This document shows positions 46,038-55,483 of a DNA stretch of 64,000 nucleotides, piece by piece. The notes below the pieces were generated by a model. It saw nothing but the letters and a program-made list of their open reading frames with translations. It searched no databases and had not been told where the DNA came from. The DNA lies in NCBI GenBank assembly GCA_963691705.1, contig OY829542.1, positions 33,280,579 to 33,344,578 on the forward strand. The letters run 5' to 3'. Position 1 is the stretch's first letter. Each line of letters starts with the position of its first letter. The DNA comes from Viola odorata (Eukaryota; Streptophyta; Magnoliopsida; Malpighiales; Violaceae). A program made the position numbers and the translations under genes.

Positions 46038-49000
46038 ATGTCTCAAGAGGGAGTACAACAACCCGATCTATCGGCTATTCTAGCCATAATGACGGAACAA
46101 CTCCGAACATTGAATGAACGGCAATTAACTGCAACTGAGTGGCAGCTAACTGCCGATGCAAGGCTAGCTAGGGTGGAAGCGTTAGGTACCATTAATCCAG
46201 TTCCTATAGCCGCGAATAACCAACGTGATGGCCGTTTGACTGATCTGTCCGAAGAAGATGACAACGCCCATCGACCACGTGATGTGAATCATCGGCGTAA
46301 TCTTGCTTTGGTCCCTCCTAGGCGGCTTGCCAGACGTGGTCCACCATTACCACATTCTGATTTGGAAGGAGAACCTGATGGGGGAGAAGGCTGGATAAAT
46401 ACAAGGGATGGACAGAGGAGAGAGAGACGAGACCGTCGTGATGGTAGGAGAGAACGGGAGGATAACCGTTTGGATGCTAATCTCAGCAGCATCAAAATGA
46501 AAATACCTCCGTTTGAGGGTACTGACGATCCTGATGCATTCTTGACATGGGAACGAAAGGTCGATGCCATCTTCGTATGTCACAATTATTCGGAGAGTAA
46601 AAAGGTTCAGCTCGCCGCAGTCGAATTCTATGGGTATGCTAGTCATTGGTGGGAACAGTTCAATCTGAAAAGGGCAGCTGTCTTAGCTGGTCCGATTGCT
46701 AATTGGGAAGAGATGAAGCAGGCGATGAGACAACGGTTTGTCCCTGCCCACTTTCACCGTGAGCTTCATCAACGGCTTCAAACCTTGAAGCAAGGCAGCA
46801 AGGGAGTTGGAGCATACTTTAATGAGATGGAAATTGCTTTGGCTCAAGCGAAGATTACTGAAGAAACTGAGGTAACAATGGCTCGGTTTCTTGCTGGTTT
46901 GAATGCAGACGTTGCCGATGCATTGGAACTGACTCAATATAACACTATTGAGGAGATGCTTCATATGGCTCAAAAGATTGAGAAACATAGGAAAGCTAGG
47001 AGTTCCTATAAGTCTACTGGGTTGACACCTTGGAAGAAGACGTCTTGGAATAAGGATGACAAAACGGCCCCTGCCGTTTTGAAGGGATCTGCCAGTGCTG
47101 TTATTCCTTCTAAAACGGCAACTACCAAACCTTATACTCCACCAGTGGATCGGCCAGCTACTAAGGAGATTGTTTGTTTTAAGTGTAACGGCCGAGGGCA
47201 TAAAAAATCGGAATGCCCTAACAAAAGAGTCTTTATCATCAGGCCGAATGGAGAGGAGGAATCGGATGATGAGCGGGAAGGATCGGAATCGGGAAATGCC
47301 GATGTCGATTCAGATGTTGACCGACAGGAAGGAGAGCAGGTGAACTTGCTTGTTGTGCGTCGGAACCTCAACGTACAAACCATAGAAGAAGTTTGTGATG
47401 AGGAGCAACGGACCAATCTGTTTCATACCCGAGGCGTGATAGACAAGAAAGGTTGTTCCATTATCATTGATAACGGCAGTTGCACCAACTGTGCGAGTTG
47501 GTTGATGGTTGATAAACTGAATTTACCAACGGTAAAGCATCCGAAACCATATCTTCTACATTGGATGACGGATGACAACGGTATTAAGGTAACCAAACAG
47601 GTACTTGCAAAGTTCAGAATCGGCAAGTACTATGATGAAGTTCTCTGTGATGTTGTGCCGATGCAAGCGAGCCATATCATCCTTGGGCGACCGTGGCAGT
47701 TTGACCGAGCGGCAAATCATGAGGGAAGGAGAAATCTTTACAAGATAGAAAAGGATGGACAAAAATTCACCTTGGCACCGTTAACACAAGCTGAAGTGTT
47801 TAAGGATCAGCAATGGCTTGCTAAGTCACATGCTGAATATGAAATCGCGAAACAGCTTGAGAGAGAAAAAGAAGGTTTGAGTGTGAATAAAATTGAGAGC
47901 CCAACAGAGAGTGTGAGCTTTCAACATTCGCATGAAAAGAGTAAGCATGCAGAGGGTGAGTGTGAGCGGGAAAAACATTCGCATGAAAACAACAAGCATG
48001 CAGAGGGAGAGAGTACACATTCGCACGAAAATAGTAAGCGTGCTGAGAGTGGCATTGAGAGAAAAGGAGAGGCAAATAAAAAGAAATTGAGTGTATATGC
48101 CAAAGGGAGTGAAGTGAGGAAAGCACTGATTTCTTACAAACACGGTTTTGGCGAAAGCCGTCCCTTCCTTCTAATCCGTTTTCGCTCTTACTGTTTGCTA
48201 TCTGATGAAACGGATCGTGCACATGCCGTTCCGATTGGAATTTCTTCTCTCTTGCAGGAATTTGCCGATGTTCTACCCGAAGAGATGCCGCCTGACCTAC
48301 CTCCGTTTCGAGGCATAGAACATCAGATTGACTTTGTCCCTGGATCGGCAATTCCACATCGGCCAGCTTACCGATCCAATCCTGAGGAGACAAAGGAACT
48401 GCAACGGCAAGTGGACGATTTACTTGCGCGTGGGTACGTTCGGGAGAGCCTGTCTCCATGTGCCGTTCCTGTCATTCTAGTCCCAAAGAAAGACGGCACT
48501 TGGAGAATGTGCGTTGATTGCCGAGCAGTCAACAAAATCACTGTAAAGTATCGCCACCCTATTCCTCGATTAGATGACATGTTAGATGAATTAAGTGGTA
48601 GTAAATTATTTTCTAAAATTGATTTAATGAGTGGTTACCACCAAATTCGTATGAAAGAAGGGGATGAGTGGAAAACTGCTTTCAAAACTAAGTATGGTTT
48701 GTATGAGTGGATGGTTATGCCGTTTGGTTTAACTAATGCCCCTAGCACTTTTATGAGGTTAATGAACCATGTACTTCGGCACTTCATTGGCAGATTTGTT
48801 GTAGTTTATTTTGATGACATTTTAGTCTATAGTAAATCTTTTGATGAGCATGTTTTACATCTTAGGGAGGTTTTTCTAACACTTCGTGAACATGTATTAT
48901 ATGCTAAACCTAGTAAGTGTTCATTCGCAATGGAACAAGTTGGTTTTCTTGGTTTTATTGTGAGTGCAGATGGCGTTAAAGTGGATGAAGAGAAAATCCG

Positions 49001-51119
49001 CGCGATTCAGGAGTGGCCGACGCCGAAGTCCGTTAGTGATGTGCGATCATTCCATGGCTTGGCGAGCTTCTATCGGCGATTTGTCAAAGACTTTAGCACC
49101 ATCGCTGTTCCTCTGAATGAATTAACCAAGAAGAATGTTATTTTCAGGTGGGATCAGCTACAAGAAGAGGCGTTTGCTACCCTCAAGGATCGGCTCTGTG
49201 CCGCTCCCGTCCTAGCACTGCCCGACTTCAGCAAGGCGTTTGAGATAGAGTGTGACGCCAGCGGGTTAGGAATCGGCGCCGTTCTGATGCAAGAGAAACG
49301 TCCGATTGTCTATTTCAGTGAAAAGCTCAAAGATGCTCAACTCCGATATCCTACCTATGACAAGGAGTTCTATGCTCTTGTCAGAGCGTTGGAAACATGG
49401 CAACACTACTTGATGCCGAGAGAGTTTATCATCCACACAGACCATTTGAGCTTGAAATACCTAAAGGGTCAAGGGAAGTTGAATCGGCGACATGCCGTTT
49501 GGATGGAATTCATTGAAGCCTTCCCTTACCACATTCAGTACAAGCAAGGTAAAGAGAATGTTGTTGCCGATGCACTCTCTCGAAGGTACGTGCTCATTAC
49601 TTCTTTAAATGCCAAATTGCTTGGATTTTCGCATATTATAGAACTCTATGCTGCCGATTCTGATTTTGGTGATATTTATATGCATGGCGTTTCTATTTCT
49701 GGTTCTAAATTCTTTAAACAAGAGGGATATTTATTTAAAGGTAAACACTTGTGTATTCCTCATTGTTCTCTTCGTGAATTACTGGTGCATGAAGCCCATA
49801 ATGGTGGTTTAATGGGTCACTTCGGCGTGACTAAAACTTTGGATGTATTGCATGATCATTTTTACTGGCCTCACATGAAGCGTGATGTTGCGCGCATTAT
49901 TGCTAGATGTTTACTATGTCGTAGAGCCAAGTCTAAATCGGCTGGTCATGGAGAATACATGCCGTTACCAGTTCCTTCTCACCCTTGGACCGATTTATCT
50001 ATGGATTTTGTGGTAGGATTGCCTAGGTCTAAGAACGGAAAGGATAGTATTTTTGTTGTAGTGGACAGATTTTCGAAGATGTCCCACTTTATACCATGTT
50101 CTACTACTTCTGATGCTACTCAGATTGCTGATTTATTCTTTCGTGAAGTAGTTCGTTTGCATGGTATCCCTTTGACGATTGTGAGTGATAGAGATACTAA
50201 GTTTCTTAGTCATTTTTGGCGTGTCTTATGGAAGAAGCTTGGTACTAAGTTATTGTATTCTACATCTTATCACCCACAAACGGATGGTCAAACAGAGGTG
50301 GTAAATCGGACTCTTGGCTCCCTTTTACGCACCCTAGTTCGTAAGCATGTTTCTACTTGGGTTGATCATTTACCGTTTATTGAATTTGCTTACAACCGTG
50401 CTGTTCATTCTACTACTCATTACTCGCCGTTTGAACTAGTGTATGGATTTAATCCTAGAACTGTTTTGGATTTAACTCCTTTTCCTTTGAGTGATGTTGT
50501 GAGTTTAGATGGTGCCCAGAAGGCTGATTTTGTCAAGCAATTGCATGCTAAGGCAAAGCAGAACATTGAGCGCATGAATGAGAAGCTGATGCTGAAACGG
50601 AACGATGGCCGACGGCTAGTGACGTTCCAGGTTGGCGATTGGGTTTGGTTGCATATGCGCAAGGAGCGTTTTCCTGCCCAACGCCGCGGCAAGCTATCTC
50701 CTAGAGGTGATGGACCGTTCCAGATTGTCGAGAAGATCAACAACAATGCCTATAAACTGGCGTTGCCGAGTGAGTATGGTGCCGTTAGCTCTAGCTTTAA
50801 TGTTTCTGACTTAGAATTGTTTGATGCAGATGACGAGTATGGACTTTCAGCTGATGCCGATTCGGATTCGAGGGCGAATCCTTCCGAAGGGGGAGGGAAT
50901 GATGCGAATCCACGCATCCAACTACCGTTACCACCAGCTGGTCCAATGACTCGAGCCAGAGCTAGAAAGCTTCAAGACCGTTTGTCATCTCTCATTCACA
51001 AGGAGCTGGAATGTGAGAGGACAAGTGAGGAAGCTGCACTTAGAGAGAAGACACCAAGAGTTGTGAATCTCCTTACATTCACAATGCCCGAAGATGATTC
51101 TGCCAGAAACGGCACTTGA
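46038..51119 (+). CDS. Gag-pol polyprotein of chromovirus-like element (1693 aa, intact)
   Basis: One open frame. Gag (about residues 1-400) has IKMKIPPFEGTDDPDAFLTW, RFVPAHFHRELHQRLQTLKQ and MARFLAGLNADVADALELTQ, then a CCHC zinc knuckle CFKCNGRGHKKSEC (380-393). Protease has the active site DNG at 478-480. Between protease and reverse transcriptase (about 630-675) is a His-rich repeat HSHExxKHAEGE in three units. Reverse transcriptase has YFDDIL with Asp 926-927. RNase H contains CDASGLGIGAVL (Asp 1073). Integrase has an HHCC zinc segment (HEAHNGGLMGH, CLLC) and catalytic Asp1323, Asp1384 and Glu1420, with 35 residues between the last two. The C-terminus reads GPMTRARARKLQDRL; the last 73 residues are encoded inside the 3' LTR. 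No chromodomain is obvious. ATG chosen because copy 2 keeps the same start and spacing from the splice acceptor. Confidence 0.95.
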   Translation: MSQEGVQQPDLSAILAIMTEQLRTLNERQLTATEWQLTADARLARVEALGTINPVPIAANNQRDGRLTDLSEEDDNAHRPRDVNHRRNLALVPPRRLARRGPPLPHSDLEGEPDGGEGWINTRDGQRRERRDRRDGRREREDNRLDANLSSIKMKIPPFEGTDDPDAFLTWERKVDAIFVCHNYSESKKVQLAAVEFYGYASHWWEQFNLKRAAVLAGPIANWEEMKQAMRQRFVPAHFHRELHQRLQTLKQGSKGVGAYFNEMEIALAQAKITEETEVTMARFLAGLNADVADALELTQYNTIEEMLHMAQKIEKHRKARSSYKSTGLTPWKKTSWNKDDKTAPAVLKGSASAVIPSKTATTKPYTPPVDRPATKEIVCFKCNGRGHKKSECPNKRVFIIRPNGEEESDDEREGSESGNADVDSDVDRQEGEQVNLLVVRRNLNVQTIEEVCDEEQRTNLFHTRGVIDKKGCSIIIDNGSCTNCASWLMVDKLNLPTVKHPKPYLLHWMTDDNGIKVTKQVLAKFRIGKYYDEVLCDVVPMQASHIILGRPWQFDRAANHEGRRNLYKIEKDGQKFTLAPLTQAEVFKDQQWLAKSHAEYEIAKQLEREKEGLSVNKIESPTESVSFQHSHEKSKHAEGECEREKHSHENNKHAEGESTHSHENSKRAESGIERKGEANKKKLSVYAKGSEVRKALISYKHGFGESRPFLLIRFRSYCLLSDETDRAHAVPIGISSLLQEFADVLPEEMPPDLPPFRGIEHQIDFVPGSAIPHRPAYRSNPEETKELQRQVDDLLARGYVRESLSPCAVPVILVPKKDGTWRMCVDCRAVNKITVKYRHPIPRLDDMLDELSGSKLFSKIDLMSGYHQIRMKEGDEWKTAFKTKYGLYEWMVMPFGLTNAPSTFMRLMNHVLRHFIGRFVVVYFDDILVYSKSFDEHVLHLREVFLTLREHVLYAKPSKCSFAMEQVGFLGFIVSADGVKVDEEKIRAIQEWPTPKSVSDVRSFHGLASFYRRFVKDFSTIAVPLNELTKKNVIFRWDQLQEEAFATLKDRLCAAPVLALPDFSKAFEIECDASGLGIGAVLMQEKRPIVYFSEKLKDAQLRYPTYDKEFYALVRALETWQHYLMPREFIIHTDHLSLKYLKGQGKLNRRHAVWMEFIEAFPYHIQYKQGKENVVADALSRRYVLITSLNAKLLGFSHIIELYAADSDFGDIYMHGVSISGSKFFKQEGYLFKGKHLCIPHCSLRELLVHEAHNGGLMGHFGVTKTLDVLHDHFYWPHMKRDVARIIARCLLCRRAKSKSAGHGEYMPLPVPSHPWTDLSMDFVVGLPRSKNGKDSIFVVVDRFSKMSHFIPCSTTSDATQIADLFFREVVRLHGIPLTIVSDRDTKFLSHFWRVLWKKLGTKLLYSTSYHPQTDGQTEVVNRTLGSLLRTLVRKHVSTWVDHLPFIEFAYNRAVHSTTHYSPFELVYGFNPRTVLDLTPFPLSDVVSLDGAQKADFVKQLHAKAKQNIERMNEKLMLKRNDGRRLVTFQVGDWVWLHMRKERFPAQRRGKLSPRGDGPFQIVEKINNNAYKLALPSEYGAVSSSFNVSDLELFDADDEYGLSADADSDSRANPSEGGGNDANPRIQLPLPPAGPMTRARARKLQDRLSSLIHKELECERTSEEAALREKTPRVVNLLTFTMPEDDSARNGT
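50884..50899 (+). other. Polypurine tract of chromovirus-like copy 1, inside the ORF
   Basis: CCGAAGGGGGAGGGAA directly precedes the LTR start at 50900 and is translated as part of the polyprotein (PSEGGGN). Confidence 0.85.
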
Positions 51120-51839
51120 CCGTTTGTCACCAAAACGGCCCTTGTCCGATTCGTTCAAAACGGCTCTTGTCCGTTTCGCTTAAATCGGCACTTGACCGTT
51201 TCACTCAGCCATTGCCGTTTCACTCATCTGTCTCGCGTGCCGATTGCTCAAAACGGCTCCTGCCCGTTTCGCGTGTCCAGAAGCGCGCGTTGACTGAAGT
51301 TTAAGTTGTTGACTTTAATTATTTTAGCTTAATTAGTTAATTAGACAGTTTTAATTAGTTAAGTTATCTTCCTATTTTAGAAGTCCTACTTCTATTCCTA
51401 TTTGGTTTACTATTAGGGTTTGTTTGTAACCTATATAAGGAACCACTTGGCTACTTTATTAAGTGGGCTGTTATTTGATAAATTGAGTTAATCTCTTCAA
51501 TCTCCACCCCTTGTTCAAGTTGGTTGAACCTTGTTCTTCTTGAGTCCGCAATACTTGAGTCGTATACAAGTAAATCTTGGAATTGCATCCTACTTGTTGT
51601 TTATCTTCTTGTTCGGACTTTGGTTGGCTGTTGCTTAGCGTTCAGCAGGTCTTAGTTGTGCAAGTTTATCATTCACAAGGACCCTCTCTTGTTCGGATTT
51701 TGGTTGGCTGTTGCTTAGCGTTCAGCAGGTCTTAATTGTGCAAGTGAGTTCTATCTATTCTATCTATTCCGCAGGAAATCCATCTTTGAACAAAGATCAA
51801 AATTGGTGCTACGCATCCTAAGGAACCAGGATCGTATCA
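50900..51839 (+). repeat. 3' LTR of chromovirus-like copy 1 (940 bp)
   Basis: Same length as the 5' LTR with about five substitutions counted by eye, no indels seen. The polyprotein stop TGA lies 217-219 bp into it. Confidence 0.95.
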
Positions 51840-51844
51840 AGCAT
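51840..51844. repeat. Right target-site duplication AGCAT
   Basis: Exact repeat of 44169-44173, directly after GTATCA. Confidence 0.97.
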
Positions 51845-52669
51845 GCCTTGACCTGGTACATGAGTTTGGATGGGGCTAAGATCAAAACTTGGAGAGATTT
51901 ATCGGATGCTTTCTTCAAGCAATACAAGTTCAATTTGGAGGTAGCACCAGAACGTTCTGATCTCCAAAATCTTGAGAAAAAAACTAAAGAATCGGTGAAA
52001 ACTTATGCTCAGAGGTGGAGAGAACTAGCTTCCAGGATTTCACCTCCTTTGAATGACAAAGAACTCATATCCATTTTCGTGGATACCTTCCAGGCTCCCT
52101 ACTACACTCATCTTATATCCAATCCATCAAATAAATTTTCTGACATGGTCATGGTGGCTGAAAGAGTCGAACAAGGGATCAAGTCGGGGAGAATCAATGT
52201 TTCCACACCAGAGGTAACACCTAAGAAAGAGCCCATCATAAAGAAAGATGTCAACTTTGCCTCTCACCAGCCTAGCTACGAGCCACCTTCCTCGCCACCT
52301 CCTCAAAACCCTACATCATTTCCACCATCTCCATATAACCCGCCAAACAACCAAAATAACCCAAGTAACCGTTGGAACCGGGGGCCACTGCCAACTCTTC
52401 CCGCTCCTCTGGGGGAAATTTATAAACATCTCTTGGCGGCTGGACAAATCGTGCCCACCCCAATGACACCTCTGCAACCTCCTTACCCAAAGTGGTACGA
52501 TCATAACGCTAGATGTGAGTACCATGCTGGAGCTCAAGGTCACACGATAGAAAACTGCTTCGCCCTAAGAGGAAAGCTTCACCACTTGATCAAGAATGGA
52601 TGGATCTCTTTTGAAGGGTTAGCCAAAGGACCTAACACGACCGTCTACCCTCCTCTTACCAACCTTTGA
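51840..52669 (+). pseudogene. gag of gag-only element copy 2, C-terminal 275 codons
   Basis: Continues the capsid from codon 261 after the insertion: ALTWYMSLDGAKIKTWRDLS, KQYKFNLEVAPERSDLQNLE, YYTHLISNPSNKFSDMVMVA and RVEQGIKSGRI. A Pro/Asn-rich linker follows, then a Cys/His cluster CEYHAGAQGHTIENC where a zinc knuckle is expected, ending in a TGA at 52667-52669. The apparent ATG at 51803 lies in the LTR and is not the native start. Together with 43394-44173 the pre-insertion gag would be about 534 residues. No protease or polymerase follows. Confidence 0.9.
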
Positions 52670-52775
52670 GTGATCATTCTCCCATAAGGGACCCATCCTG
52701 CTTATTCATCTAATGGCGATACCTACAACACTTTTTGTATAATAGTCGAGCCCACGACTATAAACAAGGGCGCTT

Positions 52776-52793
52776 CGTGGGAGGCAACCCACG
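52776..52793 (+). other. Hairpin CGTGGG/CCCACG shortly after gag
   Basis: CGTGGGAGGCAACCCACG is a perfect 6-bp stem with loop AGGCAA, about 107 bp after the gag stop. I recall similar GGGAGGCAACCC words in other Tat/Athila elements, so it may be a conserved RNA element. Confidence 0.6.
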
Positions 52794-54746
52794 TGTTCCT
52801 TTTAATATTTCTGGTTTTTGTTAATAAAATTCAAACATTTTAGGATACCATTTTCTAGCGAATTTAATATTTAATTCCCTTGTCATTTTAGATGCAATGA
52901 GACTTGTAAACTTGGGGGCAAGCAAATGAAGTGACAACCAAAGGAAGGCGTTGAAAAATGTCAAAACTCATTTTTCAAGGAAGTTGTCCTTTATGTTTAC
53001 AATTTTCCCTTTTGCAAATTACGTTTCTGTAAATTATGGTCTCGCAATTTACATTTCCGTAGTTTTGCATTTCAGGTGCAACGAGACTTGTAAACTTGGG
53101 GGCAAGCAAATGAAGTAACGACCAAAAGGTGTCGAAAAATGTCAGAGCTCATTTTTCAGGGAAATTGTCCTTTTACATTTTTGCAATTTCCGTTTTCGCA
53201 ATTTACGTTTCTATAATGTATGTATTCGCAATTTTTTCCACTATTTACATTATTGCAAGAGTGCGTGCGTCATGTTGGCTAAAATCCTTAGTTTTCGCAA
53301 AATGCTTCTCTTTATACATGTGCAACTTGGGCTTAAAAATAAAAAAAAATAAAAAAAAAGGGAAAAGGAAGAAAAAGGGAAAACAAAAATCCCACATTTT
53401 GAACTTTTTTTTCTAGCATATTCATCACTTTATCACGACACGGATGACTTGCGCGTTCATTAGAAATTATGTGAAACATACATGATCTTGTCTGTTAGCT
53501 CTTATATCCATGGCATGTTTAGACGTAAGCAATCACAAAACATATCCCTGTGAGTATTTTGGGCCTTCACGCCTTGTTCCTTCATGAGTGTAAGGGCTTG
53601 ACTAGATACTAGTTGAGTTCGCATAATATCCAGGGTACATGCGCAATTAGACATGGGATAGCTATAAAATGACGTGGGACTTTTACGATCTTCTCCGTTT
53701 TTTATTTCTTCCCTCTTTCCACCATATTCCATCACTCCTACCAAAACCTTCACTATCACTCATATCCCGGGAGCCAAAGAGCAGTCTCAGCTAAGATTGC
53801 CAGCCGGAAATAAAGGTACGCCGAGTTCAAGTTCACGATGAAGGAGACGAAAAAGGTCACCGAAAGATCGCTGAGAGCCATCACCGAAGAAAGACCAAAA
53901 ACCCGAAGATGAAGGCCGAGGCCTTAAGCCGGAAAAAGAAGAAGAAGAAGAAGAAGAAGAAGAAGAAGAAGAAGAGATCAAGAAAAAGGTTGTGCTTGCT
54001 CTGCTCTGTTGCATTTCAAATCAAATCAAAAAAGGGGGATAGAGAAAAAGAAAAGAGAGAAAAAAAGAAAAAAAAAGAAAAAAGAAGAAAAAGAAAAAAG
54101 AAAAAAGAGAGAGGGGAAAAAGGGAAAAGAAAAGAAAAGAAAGAAAATGCTCAGAGACATTCGAAGAATACAAATCATCGAAGAGCCGGAGCAAGCACAT
54201 CCCGGGGACAACTAAACTCTAGAAAACTCGAAGAAAACACTCCCCAGTGAAGACTCGGGAAGAAAAGGGCCCAAGGCCAACTCAAGTGGTGAATCGCTAA
54301 AAGAACAGCGACGACACCCCCAGTGAAGACTCGAGAAGAGAAAGGGCCCAGAGCCAACTCAAGGAATCTCGAAGAAAACATTCTCCAGCAAAGAATCGAG
54401 AAAAAGGGCCCCTGGCCGACCGGAAAGCATTCCCAGCAAGGATCCAAGAAGCTCATGCACTCTGTAAAGAAAGCATCCCCAGCAAAAAGCGGAACTCGCG
54501 CACCTCGCTCTCATCAGGGCCAATCGACAAAGCATCATTCATCAAAAACCTTCCAACTCATCAAAAAATCAAGCACATCTTTTCCAAAACCAGCTTCCTT
54601 CCGGACATTTTATGTCCTTTCATTATTTTCCGTAAAAGTCCCATCGATTATTAGAATGCCCATGCATGTGCATCTTCATTTGAAGTCTATTCACTCGGAT
54701 TGACATTGCGAATTGAAATTATGTATCATGTTAGTTGCCTCTTTAT

Positions 54747-54856
54747 GAGCGTAAAACACTTAGCCTTGTTTCAGAGCGTGAGTGCAAACACTAATATCAG
54801 GTAAGGATTGCTTACGGCTGCAAATTGTGGGAAAGTCTTGTCCTTGAGGTCGTTAT
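54747..54856 (+). other. Conserved non-coding block shared by Tat-like and Athila elements (copy C)
   Basis: CCTTGTTTCAGAGCGTGAG, AAGGATTGCT, GGGAAAGTCTTGTCCTTGAG and GTCGTTAT, in the order and spacing seen at 23078-23180 and on the minus strand at 874-762. Confidence 0.75.
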
Positions 54857-55483
54857 TTCTTGAACAAGACGTAGACGTTATCTAGACTTGAATCAATCAT
54901 GTTTATATAACGAAAACTGAACGAACATTTTTATCCAAAAAAGAGAAAAAGGCTTGAATTTATTTTCTTAAACAAAGAAATCATTTTCACTCCAAAAAAA
55001 AACAAAAAAAAACTTGAGGACAAGCCATGGGTTAAATGTAAGAATATTTGATATTTCTCACATAGGTCAATTGCTCTCTCCTTTGTTTATTTGTTGCTGC
55101 TTTGTATTTGCTTCCTTTCAATTTGCAGGATACAGATATGCCCAGTGAAACCTCAACCATGGGTCTTCGATGACAACATCGTTGTAAAGCCCTCGCCATC
55201 TTGGATTTTCATCAAAATCCAATGGATTCATACGGTCACGTCCCCGACACCATATCTTGAAAATTCATAAATAGTCATCGAATAAACATCAAAGCAAAGG
55301 TATGTTACCGTCAATCAATATCTGAGCGAAGGTATGTTACCACTCTCATTTACATAATTCTACATTTCGGCATAATTATTACTCCTCCTTGAGTGACTAC
55401 TTTTCTGTCTATCTAAAAATACTCCTCCTTGAGCGACTACTTTTCTGAGTATCTAAATAACTCCTCCTTGAGTGACTACATTT

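Larger units (their letters stand above)
44174..51839 (+). mobile_element. Chromovirus-like Ty3/gypsy retrotransposon, intact copy 1
   Basis: Two 940-bp LTRs (44174-45113 and 50900-51839) start TGATGCG and end GTATCA, with exact AGCAT duplications outside. By eye the LTRs differ at about five positions, so the insertion is recent. The single ORF (46038-51119) encodes gag, protease, reverse transcriptase, RNase H and integrase in Ty3/gypsy order with all catalytic residues in place. Gag and protease words (KMKIPPFEG, ARFLAGL, SIIIDNGSCTN) are chromoviral. The coding frame running through the PPT into the LTR, with no obvious chromodomain, fits the CRM branch best; that assignment is tentative. 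Confidence 0.93.
52670..55483 (+). other. Non-coding 3' region of gag-only element copy 2
   Basis: No gene is supported. Contents in order: a hairpin at 52776-52793; two direct copies of about 178 bp beginning near 52893 and 53071, each with AGACTTGTAAACTTGGGGGC; a (GAA)n-rich purine tract at about 53930-54150; degenerate repeats of about 70 bp with CCCCAGTGAAGACTCG at about 54225-54480; the conserved block at 54747-54856; and TTTGCAGGATACAGATATG near 55125. ORFs of 90-126 codons here are lysine-rich artefacts of the purine tracts. Confidence 0.7.

Noticed and set aside
46043..48580. Minus-strand frames opposite the chromovirus polyprotein
   Set aside because: They shadow the intact plus-strand ORF, and the same shadows appear in copy 2.
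51116..51304. Small ORF in the LTR (also at 44390)
   Set aside because: Falls in the AACGG array of the LTR and is copied with it; no evidence for translation.
53909..54250. Lysine-rich ORF of 113 codons
   Set aside because: Produced by (GAA)n and A-rich purine tracts in the non-coding part of the gag-only element; not preserved in the relative.
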